The notes: generated by a model not told the origin, from the letters alone. Counted from the stretch's first letter, positions 1 to 9,589 are shown. The stretch: 10,362 bases of DNA from Hamiltosporidium magnivora (GCA_004325065.1 PITI01000605.1:1-10362), one strand, 5' to 3'. Made by a program: numbers and translations.

Positions 1-2950
1 TACTTTCGATAGTAATTGGAACTTAAAATCTGACATTTTTTATATCTAAGAATATGTTTCTGTTACTTTTTTCAGTAAAACTAGTTTCTCTTGCTATTCA
101 TTACATTTTTTAAGGTCGGAATAACATTCATTTTATTTGGAAGACTCTTTAGGTTTACTTTGCAAAATCAAATATTGTTAATGTTTTTTTATAAAGTTGT
201 TAGTCAGTCTGTTTTGAGATAGTTTTTAATTATAGTAATAAAATAATGTAGCAGCTTTATCTGTATGCCAAATTATGTTTCACAAATTGCTTTCTATTAT
301 TGTTATATGCGTTTTAATAGTTATTATATGGTTTACATCCAATATCTTTTAGTATGCTTGATGAAATTGGGAAAACCATCCTAAAGGAGCCTAAAAATGT
401 AAAGTGATTTTAATTCGAAATCGAATATTTTTTTTGTTAGAATAAGCTAACATGCTGTTGAATAACATCCTTTGTTTACAAATCAGCGGTTCTATATATA
501 ATAACTCAAAAATTGACGTTAAAATACTGTAAATGCCTATATTTAGTATTGAATTGGTGCTGCTGTGTTGGTCTGTTCGATGATATAATTCATGAAGTTT
601 TGGTTTCAGCTTAAAAAAAATATTCCTATTGTGATATAAAACTTCAAAAAGATTTAATTTGATCTATTTATAGTATAAACACGATACTTTTATACAAAGA
701 AGTAAAAAATATCAAAATATTTGTGCTGAAAGTATAATCAACTAACCTCTACGCTAAATTTTAGAAATATGTAATTTATTATTCAATTGCGATGCATAAT
801 CCGATCTAAGTTATAAAAATTGTCCAATATCTTTGTTAAAGAATAAAGATTTTATTCTAGAATTTTATGATGTGGAGTTTTTTTTATTTAGGCTTTATTG
901 TAATTTATTTTTATTTATTAGACCAGTTAGGAAAAAATATGAAAAAAATCTTTTTAAATAGATTTCTGGAATATGTATAATGATATAATATTAGCTCGTT
1001 ACATCTATTTCAAAATTTTTATATATTTTATTAATAAATTTCAGGATCCAATCAGATTATCTGGATGGAATTATTAGATTTATATGAAACTATATTAACG
1101 AGTCTCATTTCATTTTCGAAGCATTATTTTGTCTTTTGGTACTTGATTTTTCTTTTTTGTTCGGAGGGGGAAAATTAATAATTTTTTTACTTATAATAAA
1201 GTTATACCTTACTCGATTTGATTTATAAACTTTATTTGTATTTTCGGTCTCTGCTGGAAATACTTTTGATTGTGTAATTCGTATCTAAATATAGCAACTT
1301 TTGATTATTCAATATAAGAAAGAATATTTCGATCCGGTTTATATCTAATCAAATGTGTAAGCTCACAGTATAACCGATTAGTATTTAAACTTTTAAGTTG
1401 ATATATATGAAGGTTATAAAATTTTACTATTAAATTAGAAATAAAATCTGTATATCAATCTATAATTTTAAAACATATTTTTATAAAGATACTCAAAGAA
1501 AGCAACAAATCCAGAAGTTTTTATTTTATAAATACAATCTGATACTCTTTTTATGAGAAATTTTTCATTTTTTTACACCATTTAGCTCCAAAGTTTATAT
1601 CATATCTCATTTGGTCACATACTAAAATCCTAATTTATACACAGAAATACATAATATATATTTAATTCTTTTACAATTAAATTCCAGTATTAGCTGATTA
1701 TTCATTTATAGTAAATCATCCGAAAAAAAAAACTGAAGAAGCACCGATATTAACCAAAATACTTTGAAATAATTCTTTGTCCTGTTTTTGTATCCAAATG
1801 ATTAAATTTTTTTGTACTTTCGCCTTTGGAAGAATTTTCCGGGCTTTTAATATCAAATTTAGCTTGGTAGTTTTTTTAAGCGAATATAATATCTATTTGG
1901 GATCGAAGTTGTTTCTGCATTATTGGGCATTTAGCAATCAACTTTAATGTATGAGAATTACTCGATATAGATATCAGTTAAATCTTTCTGCTATCTAATC
2001 AAGAAATCTAGAATTCGTATTAAACCTTGAAAAGCAATTTTGAACGTGACATAATATTCCTAAATTAACATTCTAACGCTTTCTTAAGCAAGAAAAATGT
2101 TTTATGATAATTCATATCGCACGTTAAACCCGAATTGAATGTTTGCTGAAATCGGACTTTTATTGGACTATTGTCACCTTATAACTTACAAAAAAGTTTT
2201 TTAAGCCTTTGGGAATATCAAAAGCAATTAAAAGTGATAGCCTTTCGTTTTGTAACTTTAAATCTTAGCAGGTTTTTCTAAAATTATTTGTTTCAGTCTG
2301 CATTGCTCAAAAAACGAACTAAAGTATTTCCCGCCTATCAGATTAAGAGAATTTTGGCAGCACCGTGCCAAAAATACCTAAGTTTTTGATGACTAGATAC
2401 GCTCAAGAAATTCCATAACTTACAATAATTGTATTCACAGGATTGTTTTGAGGGATTTTATTTAGTTGTAATTGTTAAAAAGATATCAGAACAGGAGAAA
2501 GTATATATTATCACTTTGGTTTGCCTTTTATCTCTTTTATTATCAGATTTATAATACAAAGATATTTGTGTATAATTAAACGGTTTAATAGCTATTAAAT
2601 TACGCCTACCTAATTCTGAACGTATTCAGGTTCTTTTTTTTTGCTTCCAACATTTTTCTCACGTATATTTCGAAGTAAATATTTAAATATATTTAATTGA
2701 GCACGCGGTTTTTTCATTTTAAACTCGGAAAAACATGAAATAAAAATATAAATAATTGTAAAGATTTTTTCAAAAATTCAATTATTTGAGATGAAAACAC
2801 AGCACATAAATCAATTGAACTTTAATATAATATATGAGCTTGGTAAAAAGCAATAGTTTAAAGATTCAGAGTATAAACATCCAATATTGTTTTATCTCTT
2901 TGCACATTCTAGCTAGCAAATCATATCTAGTTGTATTGATTATTTAGATA
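1..2950. other. Gene-free region, moderately A+T rich, content unknown
   Basis: No coding region is supported on either strand. The open stretches I traced are short and resemble nothing I know: 49 codons at 1798-1947 and 39 codons at 2262-2381. I saw no tRNA-like T-arm, rRNA signature or tandem array. Sampled 60-base lines have about 23-37% G+C, highest around 2281-2400, clearly above the 7-18% in the next stretch before MCM2. CG dinucleotides and G-containing words are fairly common here. This could be long-decayed genes or mobile elements drifting toward the genome's A+T bias, or neutral spacer; the sequence alone does not decide. Confidence 0.6.
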
Positions 2951-3613
2951 ACTGTTAGTGTTAAAATAAAGTATCAATTCTTTAATATTTTACCTATTGT
3001 TTGGCTTAGAAGAATATCTATACCAATATAATTTATTTTAAGTATAAAAGATAGAAACTTACTGCTTATGATCAAAAATATTTGTTTAATCTTCGTAAAT
3101 ACTTTTATATTCTATAATTTGAATTATAAAGTAATCAAATTTTTATAAATATTTTACATTTATTTAAATAAACTTATGAAATCAAAATAATTTAGATTTA
3201 TAAAAAAACTATAAAATTTGTATTAGATTATACATCTGAGAGATTTATATAAGCCTAAAATTAGATATTTTACAAATTTTAATGTTATAATTCCAATATT
3301 AATCTTACTGCAATACATTTACATTTTTAAAAAAGTTTTTTTTTATTTCATGTTTTCTAGTTTTTTTTATTAATAGATCAATCTTTGGTTAAGTTGCAAT
3401 TTTAATTAAGGAATTTAATGTTTTCTAAAATAGCAAAGAATAAAATCCTTGCATAATTTTCTCACACTCATAAATTCCTATTTTAGATAAAATTTAATAA
3501 AAAAAAATAAATTCATTAAAATTGTAAGAAAATTAAAATACAAATTTAAACTAAAAAATTAAAAAAATGCATAAAAATTATATTCTCTAGAAAAGATACC
3601 AAACAATAAAATT
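2951..3613. other. Very A+T-rich 3' flank of MCM2
   Basis: Composition drops to about 7-18% G+C in sampled lines, with many A and T runs. No gene, RNA or clear repeat is visible. It is the downstream flank of the minus-strand MCM2 gene and probably contains its 3' end. On the minus strand an AATAAA hexamer (3618 to 3613) overlaps the MCM2 TAA stop, so a very short 3' UTR is possible. Confidence 0.6.
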
Positions 3614-6067
3614 TTATTCAAACACATTTCGAATAATACGTTTACTATTAACCACATATGAGTATCCAGCATCTTTAAAAGATTCGCTATCATAAAACAA
3701 ACTATCAATCTTTAATCCATTGCTTTTAACTTTCCTTTCAAAATCTACAGAATTAAAACTTACAGAACTTGTTCTTTCACCCAAACCTCTCAACTTATCT
3801 TTATAAATTTCATTTAAAATAAAAATAAGAACTTCATGTTCTTTATTCTCCAAATATTTTCTGAATTTTCTTTTCAAATTTTTCATTACAGAATACTTCT
3901 GAGAACCAATAAACGAATCTAAAACTACAGAAATTGCTTGATCAATATCTTCTTGTGAAACTATACTTCTTAATCCCATTCTACAGAATGATTCACTCAT
4001 TCTAACTATACTTTCAATATGTCTAGCAGTAATAGGTATTCCACCAGATGATATAGATTCTTTTCTCAGATCTGAATATAAATTAGTAATTTTTTCTAAA
4101 TCAATTTCTTTTAAAATTGGTTTTACATTATTTCTTGCGTATAAAATATATTTTTTAAGAAATTCTTGACTCAAAGTTCCTGTAACAGAATCATAAGCTT
4201 CTTCTTTATTTTCTAAGTCGGTTTTTTCTTTTTCTTCTACAGATGAACCAGCATGGCTTTTAATTATAAATCTTCCCATCCTTTCATCTTCTGCTTGATC
4301 AATAACATCTTTTACGACACATAAAATATCAAATCTTGAAATAATTGGATCGCTTAAATTTACATTTTGTCCAAACGTAAGTGAAGAATTGTATCGACCT
4401 CTTGTAGGATTGGCAGCAGCTATTACACCACATCTCGCATTTAAGGATGCTACGATACCAGCCTTTGAAATAGAAATTGACTGTTGTTCCATTGCCTCAT
4501 GAATACTAGTTCTGTCTCCGTCATTCATTTTATCAAATTCATCTATAAGACAAATTCCCCGATCTGCCAATACCAAAGCTCCACCCTCCAATGTCCATTC
4601 CCCAGTAACAGAATCTTTTTTCACACTTGCAGTCAGACCTACAGAGGATGCACCCTGTCCAGAAGAAAGCACAGCTCTGTGAAATACTGTTTCTACATAT
4701 CTTAACAATTGACTTTTTGCAGTACCAGGATCTCCCAACATCAAAACATTGATATCTCCTCTTACAGTATGATTTCCCATAATTTTTTGAACTCCACTAA
4801 ACATTGCCAGTGAAATTGCTCTTTTTAAATCTTTATGTCCATAAACAGCCGGTGCAATGCTATTTAAAATTATATTTTTAATATTCGGATGTTTCGAAAT
4901 TTTTAAAATTTCTTTGACATCTTCATCGGTCATTTTAAATGCAAATTCGTCTTCTTTTTTTATTACAGTTATGGCTTCAATTACAGTAAAAAATACAGGA
5001 TAACCATTTTTTATATTCAATGAATAAGAATAACTATTTTTATAAATTCCTATTACCTCTACTTCTTCTCCTGGACGAGCAGAATCTATCAAATCATAAA
5101 ACAACAGAACTTCTTTATGACGAGGCAATCTACCAGGTGGTACTGTACCAGGAATTTCTTGAATTGTAATTTTTTGAAAGTCTTTATAAATAGTTTCAAT
5201 TGAATTTACACTAAACGGACCTTTTGACTGGCATTCTAGACAAATATTTGGTTTAAAATCATTTCTTTCGACAGTAAACGGACCAAAAACTGCTTTACAC
5301 TGGTGACAAGTGTATTTAGCCAAAGAAAGTAAAGGAAACACACCTGTACGTCTTGTGACCACACCAGTTACTCTTATAAGTGTATTTATATGTTCATTTC
5401 TCAAATTTCTAATATTTTCAAGGACCGGAATATTTGTTAATCTAACGTGTAATTTAGGTTTAATAATCAAATAATTTGGAAAATGTTGAACGACAACGAC
5501 AACCAATGATTTATCAAAAATTTGTAAAAATCTTTCTGTTGCTACATTGAGTAATCTGGCCAAATCAGAATTAAAAAGATTTAAATCTTCAAAGCTAACA
5601 TATAAGCTTTCCTGATTATTAGAACACATTTTTTTAATTTCTTTTACATATTTTTTTTCATGAAACGTTGATAGAAATTTTATTAAAAGATTTGTTAAAT
5701 TAGAGATAAAAAAATCTTTGTCCATAAAATCCTTGCTTGCCATTGCATCTGCAAGTAGCTGTTCAGTATTTAATTCAAATTCTTGGTCATCAACGTTGGG
5801 ATTTATTAATCGATCTGTTCTTCTCTTCTGTTCGTCGAGTTGTTCATTTACAAATTGAACTTGTTCCATGGTTAGAGGTTCAATCTCATCGGTTACATCT
5901 GATACATCATAACTGTCTAGTTCGGGCATTTCTCTATAATCTTTTTCATAATCTTCTTCAAAAAGATCTTCACCTTGTGAATCTTCAGATAAAAGTTGTT
6001 CTGGATTGCGGTTGTTAAATATATTTTCGTTTTCTTCACTTGAATCGGTTATTCTTCTTTTGGGCAT
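3614..6067 (-). CDS. MCM2: DNA replication licensing factor MCM2 (MCM2-7 helicase subunit)
   Basis: This 817-residue protein is a full-length MCM2, one of six AAA+ subunits of the MCM2-7 ring that unwinds DNA at replication forks in the nucleus. The N-terminus starts with a basic PKRR, a possible nuclear signal, then an acidic tail. The tail carries DYREMPELDSY (residues 43-53), which matches the MCM2 histone H3-H4 binding motif with its tyrosine pair at Y44 and Y53. An OB fold with a C4 zinc finger follows (C254, C257, C276, C279). The AAA+ core has Walker A GDPGTAKS (445-452), Walker B CLIDEFDKM (506-514), sensor 1 N553, the SRFD arginine finger (R578) and a sensor 2 region at ITARHIES (R682). 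The C-terminus (about 720-817) aligns to the MCM2 winged-helix region. Length is slightly below the yeast and human proteins. The acidic tail and the conserved region after the zinc finger (TIQEIPGTVPPGRLPR, 301-316) identify MCM2 rather than another MCM. The start at 6067 has a CCC triplet 3 bases upstream; the next Met (47) would cut the histone motif. No intron or frameshift is seen. Confidence 0.97.
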   Translation of the reverse strand: MPKRRITDSSEENENIFNNRNPEQLLSEDSQGEDLFEEDYEKDYREMPELDSYDVSDVTDEIEPLTMEQVQFVNEQLDEQKRRTDRLINPNVDDQEFELNTEQLLADAMASKDFMDKDFFISNLTNLLIKFLSTFHEKKYVKEIKKMCSNNQESLYVSFEDLNLFNSDLARLLNVATERFLQIFDKSLVVVVVQHFPNYLIIKPKLHVRLTNIPVLENIRNLRNEHINTLIRVTGVVTRRTGVFPLLSLAKYTCHQCKAVFGPFTVERNDFKPNICLECQSKGPFSVNSIETIYKDFQKITIQEIPGTVPPGRLPRHKEVLLFYDLIDSARPGEEVEVIGIYKNSYSYSLNIKNGYPVFFTVIEAITVIKKEDEFAFKMTDEDVKEILKISKHPNIKNIILNSIAPAVYGHKDLKRAISLAMFSGVQKIMGNHTVRGDINVLMLGDPGTAKSQLLRYVETVFHRAVLSSGQGASSVGLTASVKKDSVTGEWTLEGGALVLADRGICLIDEFDKMNDGDRTSIHEAMEQQSISISKAGIVASLNARCGVIAAANPTRGRYNSSLTFGQNVNLSDPIISRFDILCVVKDVIDQAEDERMGRFIIKSHAGSSVEEKEKTDLENKEEAYDSVTGTLSQEFLKKYILYARNNVKPILKEIDLEKITNLYSDLRKESISSGGIPITARHIESIVRMSESFCRMGLRSIVSQEDIDQAISVVLDSFIGSQKYSVMKNLKRKFRKYLENKEHEVLIFILNEIYKDKLRGLGERTSSVSFNSVDFERKVKSNGLKIDSLFYDSESFKDAGYSYVVNSKRIIRNVFE

Positions 6068-6101
6068 GGAGGGCCTTTCTTTAAGAGGAGTTTTAAATAT
6101 T
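6068..6101 (-). promoter_or_regulatory. MCM2 start-proximal CCC motif and TATA-like box
   Basis: Read on the minus strand, the start is preceded by AAAGGCCCTCCATG, with CCC at 6073-6071, 3 bases from the ATG. An A+T-only stretch, AATATTTAAAA (6101-6091), lies about 24-34 bases upstream and could act as a TATA-like box. A CCC-like signal just before the start codon is a published microsporidian feature and supports this start. Its function here is inferred. Confidence 0.6.
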
Positions 6102-7382
6102 TTTTTTTGGAATCAAATTTTATTTAAAAATACTGAAATTCTTAAAGGTTGGTTAAATTACTGGTTTATTTGAAAATGTTTTTTTAAATTGTTGAGAGAA
6201 ATAAATCTAATTAATTTAAAGTAATAGTCATCTTAAAAATAAATAATACTAACAAACCCCATCTTTTACGGATAAAAAGCTTTATAGAAATAAAAATAGA
6301 AATGAAAGAGGATCATAGAATTTTAGAAAAATATTTTAAGTTTCAAATTTATATTTCGAAACAGAAAATTACATTCAAAGTTATATAATGCTAGAAATAA
6401 TGAGTTGGTAATTGTTAGGAATTTTCCTAATGTTGTTATTCAAAGAAATATCCTGACCTCGTGACAAGGTGATTTTCTCTAATATAAAGATAGAAATATA
6501 GTTTTTTCTTATAAAGTGGTTTTGATATATATGATATATAATTCGGTAGAGTTGTTAGTACATAGTTGTACATAAAAACATATCGATATGATCATATTGA
6601 ATACCATACTAAAATGGTTAGATTCTTACACTTTCTCTTTAAGATTGATTAAAGTTTAAGTCTAAAAAACAAGTTAAATGTCACTTATTCAAGAAATTTT
6701 TGAAATGAGAAATATATGAAGACAATGGAATAGAAACTTATGTCTAAATTTATAAAAAATAATCTGATATTTATATTTTAGATAAGAATAAACCAAGATA
6801 ATTCTCATATCTGTAAGAATTACTTCCCAAGATTCACTTCAAATAGTTGAAACTGAAACTAAGAAAATGCGACTTAAAGGTTAATGAATAGGTTTTATTC
6901 ACATATGTGGCGGTTTGGTACTACTAATGGGATAACCATATATAATATTTTAAATGGATATCATATAATTCCACTTAATTAAGCTCAATATATACAATAT
7001 GAATGGTGTCTTATATTAAGTCAAAATCATTAATAAAAGAATTCAAGGCATTTTTTTTATCAAATATGAGATTTGAGGTCAAAATAAAATACCGAAGAGT
7101 TTTAGGAAAAGGTATTTAAGAATTTGATATTTGAAATAGAATTGTATAAAAAAACACATTTTCTTTCTATTTACCCGTCTATAGGAAGAAGTTGTTAAAC
7201 AAACAGATGTCAGAATTGATGAACATTAAAGTATGGATAAAACAACCAAAACCAAAGCAATAACTCTAAATAATATAAAGAAAATAACTGTAAAAAAAGT
7301 AGTAATAAAACCATGGAATATGTAGAGCAAAGTAAGAAAGAAAAATATTTTAGAATTACAATTTATTTATCAATTAAACAGT
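6102..7382. other. Gene-free spacer between divergent MCM2 and RPS2
   Basis: No coding region or RNA gene is supported. About 6102-6300 is very A+T rich, as expected for a gene flank; about 6350-7300 has more G and C (28-30% in sampled lines) and resembles 1-2950. Small inverted repeats occur: TTAGGAATTTTCCTAA at 6415-6430, GTACATAGTTGTAC at about 6557-6570, and two overlapping 12-base palindromes at 6579-6597. These are near what chance gives in such A+T-rich DNA. Any distal control sequences for MCM2 or RPS2 would lie here, but none can be recognised. Confidence 0.55.
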
Positions 7383-7836
7383 AGAATATTTATATTTTAG
7401 CTTCTTTTTCATGGATATTTCTTTAAATTTATTTCTTTAATTTGATGTTTTTTTTAAAAAAAATATTTTTTAAGAAGAAGCCTCCTTTGATTTTTTCTTC
7501 AAATTTATTTCCTTAATTTTTTGAGAAAAATATTTTTTACAGAAACTCCTTCCTGTGATTTTTTCATAGATTTTTCTCCAATTTATTTTCTTAATTTTAG
7601 AGAAAAATATTTTTTACAGAAACTCCTTCCTTTGATTTCTTCTCCAATTTATTTCCTTAATTTTTTGAGAAAAATATTTTTTACACAAACTCCTTCCTGT
7701 TATTTTTTCAAAGATTTTTCTTCAAATTTATTTCCTTAATTTTTTGAGAAAAATATTTTTCACAGAAACTCCTTCCTTTGATTTTTTCAAAAATTTTTCT
7801 CCAATTTATTTCTTAATTTTTGAAAAGAAATATTTA
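7383..7836 (+). repeat. Minisatellite array, degenerate units of about 67-79 bp
   Basis: A recurring block starts GAGAAAAATATTTTTTAC, continues AGAAACTCCTTCCTTTGATTT and ends with a form of CAAATTTATTTCCTTAA. Clear unit starts are 7523, 7600, 7667 and 7746, with a partial unit at 7822, giving spacings of 77, 67, 79 and 76. A degenerate short unit lies at about 7455-7522 and a diverged one at about 7383-7447. The short units lack about 10 bases in the middle (near TTCAAAGATTT) that the long ones have. The array ends about 80 bases before the RPS2 ATG. A 72-codon open frame across 7521-7739 is a product of the repeat, not a gene. Confidence 0.9.
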
Positions 7837-7880
7837 TACTGGTAAATATTTTTTCATTAGATTTTCTTTAAATAATTTTT

Positions 7881-7914
7881 TATAAAAAAATAAAAATTAA
7901 AAAAACCCATAAAA
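7881..7914 (+). promoter_or_regulatory. RPS2 TATA-like box and start-proximal CCC motif
   Basis: TATAAAAAAA at 7881-7890 lies 34 bases before the ATG, and CCC at 7906-7908 lies 6 bases before it (ACCCATAAAAATG). The spacing fits a TATA-like element upstream of an initiation site near the CCC triplet, giving a very short 5' UTR as is usual in microsporidia. The role is inferred from position and from published microsporidian promoters. Confidence 0.6.
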
Positions 7915-8691
7915 ATGAACGATTTTAAAAAAGGCACTGATGATGTGATTCCATCGAAGAAACAAGTACCTCCATTTAAAAAACAATTTAAGACACCAAA
8001 ACCAGCAGAAGAATGGATACCTGCAACTGATTTAGGAAGATTAGTGAAGGATAATAGAATAACTCTTGATGAAATTTTTAAGCATTCAATGCGTATTAAA
8101 GAACCAGAAATTGTCAATTTTCTTGTTGGTTCAAAACTTAAGGAGGAAATACTTTGTATTAAATCCGTACAAAAACAGACCAAAGCAGGTCAAAGAACAA
8201 GAATGAAGGTTGTAATGGCTGTAGGTGATGGACAAGGTTATGTTGGGTTAGGAAGTAAATCTGCCAAGGAATTGGCTGTTGCTATAAGAGGTGCAGTAGC
8301 AAGAGCTAAATGTGCTTTGAGACCTGTTCGATTGGGTTATTGGGGAAGTAGTTATGGTGAACCACATACAGTACCATGCAAGGTTACTGGAAAGTGTGGT
8401 AGTGTGGCTATAAAACTTATTCCAGCACCCAAGGGATCTGGTATTCGTGCAGGAACAATTCCTCGTAAAATTTTTCAATTGGCAGGTGTCAAAGATGTGT
8501 TTACAATTTCACGTGGTCAGACATCTACCACCCAGAATTTTGCAGGTGCTACGATTGCTGCTCTTGACCAAGCTTCTTCCTTCTTTGTTCCAAGTATGTG
8601 GGAAAAGAAAAATGAAGATCAAAATCCACTTCTCAAGCATTCAAAGGTATTGGAAAATATTGAAGAGAAATGGAGATTTACTAAGATTTAA
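7915..8691 (+). CDS. RPS2: 40S ribosomal protein S2 (uS5 family)
   Basis: This 258-residue protein is the eukaryotic uS5 homologue, a cytosolic small-subunit component near the mRNA entry region that contributes to decoding accuracy. The eukaryotic N-terminal signature EEWIPATDLGRLVKD (32-46) is present. The S5 double-stranded-RNA-binding-like domain covers about 78-141, including QTKAGQRTRMKVVMAVGDG (88-106) and the GYVGLG turn (108-113). It is followed by the conserved RLGYWGSSYGEPHTVPCKVTG (139-159) and the C-terminal domain with KLIPAPKGSGI (167-177). The N-terminus is lysine-rich and shorter than the Arg/Gly-rich tails of animal and yeast RPS2. The frame is continuous from the only plausible ATG, which has a CCC triplet 6 bases upstream. 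Although ribosomal protein genes are the usual hosts of microsporidian introns, none is apparent. The stop is TAA. A plus-strand AATAAA at 8796-8801 could serve 3' processing but is far downstream. Confidence 0.97.
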   Translation: MNDFKKGTDDVIPSKKQVPPFKKQFKTPKPAEEWIPATDLGRLVKDNRITLDEIFKHSMRIKEPEIVNFLVGSKLKEEILCIKSVQKQTKAGQRTRMKVVMAVGDGQGYVGLGSKSAKELAVAIRGAVARAKCALRPVRLGYWGSSYGEPHTVPCKVTGKCGSVAIKLIPAPKGSGIRAGTIPRKIFQLAGVKDVFTISRGQTSTTQNFAGATIAALDQASSFFVPSMWEKKNEDQNPLLKHSKVLENIEEKWRFTKI

Positions 8692-9243
8692 GAATTAAAA
8701 TTTCTTATTTAAACTTTTCGGGTTTTTTATGTCTTTTTGTAAGCCTCTATTTCTTATTTTTAATTTCTTAATTTTAATTTTTAGAAAAATTTTAGAATAA
8801 ATTTAATTTAAAAAGGTTACAAATTTTAAATTCTAAAGAAAATATCTTTGTTAAAAACTTTTAATTCTTAAATTTTAGTGCCAATTAAATTAAAAAAATA
8901 TTTTAAATTCCACTTTTATTTTGTATTTATTATATTCACAGCTTTTATAACGTAAGTATAAAAAATATTTTTTCTATAATTCTTTTATTGTATTTTCTTT
9001 AAAAATATTTCTTGGTATTTACTCACTAAAATAAATCTTTGGATAGAAAATTTTTTAAATTCTAAAAAAAACGTCTAATTTTTTTTTCTATTGATTTTTC
9101 TAGAAAAATAGAAGAAAAGGAATATTTTTTAAGTATTTATAACAATTCTTAGTCACGTATCTATTAAAATGTTTAAAAATAAAGTTAAATCTAAATATAT
9201 ATTGAAATATTTAAAAAAAAGATTTAATCCTAAAAATCTAATA
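8692..9243. other. A+T-rich spacer after RPS2, no gene seen
   Basis: This stretch is dominated by A and T runs and holds no open frame or RNA gene that I can support. An AATAAA occurs at 8796-8801. A perfect 16-base palindrome, ATTTTTCTAGAAAAAT, sits at 9094-9109. Fragments such as TCTATTGATTTTTCTAG (9088-9104) loosely resemble units of the array that begins at 9244, so decayed copies may extend into the spacer; this is tentative. Confidence 0.5.
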
Positions 9244-9589
9244 AAATATTTTCTTATTGATTTCCACTCTATATCTTCCTAAATATTTTCTTATTGATTC
9301 GTTTCAAATCACAATTTAAATATTTTCTTATTGATTCGTTTCAAATCACAATTTAAATATTTTCTTATTAATTTCCACTCTATATCTTCCTAAATATTTT
9401 CTTATTGATTTCTACTCTATATCTTTCTAGATATTTTCGTATTAATTCGTTTCAAATCACAATTTAAATATTTTCTTATTAATTTCCACTCTATATCTTC
9501 CTAAATATTTTTTATTGATTCGTTTCAAATCACAATTTAGATATTTTTTATTAGTTCGTTTCAAATCATCATTTAAATATTTTTATTGG
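9244..9589 (+). repeat. Mosaic minisatellite of two 37-bp unit types (A and B)
   Basis: Nine consecutive units share the head AAATATTTTCTTATTGATT and carry one of two tails. Type A ends TCCACTCTATATCTTCCT; type B ends CGTTTCAAATCACAATTT. Units start at 9244 (A), 9281 (B), 9318 (B), 9355 (A), 9392 (A), 9429 (B), 9466 (A), 9503 (B) and 9539 (B), with a partial head at 9575-9589. The first seven are exactly 37 bases; the last two are 36 through loss of one base in the head. Head variants (TTATTGA or TTATTAA) occur with both tails. The array ends 137 bases before the NDK start codon and is not coding. Confidence 0.95.

Noticed and set aside
1886..1927. Minus-strand CCC-then-ATG arrangement
   Set aside because: The frame closes after 14 codons; this is a chance match.
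1798..1947. 49-codon open frame starting MIKFFCTFAFGRIFRAF
   Set aside because: It is short, hydrophobic, has no CCC signal before its ATG and no family resemblance. Several frames of this length are expected by chance in 3 kb.
2129..2204. CCC triplet followed 7 bases later by an ATG with a 21-codon frame
   Set aside because: It mimics the start arrangement of the real genes, but the frame is too short and unrecognisable to support as a gene.
1..3613. tRNA or rRNA genes
   Set aside because: TTCGA-like words on both strands were checked for a T-arm stem and none paired properly; no conserved rRNA stretch was seen.
6579..6597. Two overlapping perfect 12-base palindromes (CATATCGATATG and ATATGATCATAT)
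   Set aside because: By a rough composition estimate several such palindromes are expected per 10 kb in A+T-rich DNA; there is no repeat or gene context to give them a role.
7521..7739. 72-codon open frame on the plus strand
   Set aside because: It lies wholly inside the minisatellite and its sequence is the repeat unit translated; the units differ in length so the frame shifts between them, with no sign of coding selection.
7857..8183. 108-codon open frame antisense to the start of RPS2
   Set aside because: It overlaps the strongly conserved uS5 coding sequence, and its product has no recognisable domain.
9094..9109. 16-base palindrome ATTTTTCTAGAAAAAT after RPS2
   Set aside because: It could form a hairpin, but it is about 400 bases beyond the stop, nearly all A+T, and of a length that chance can give here.
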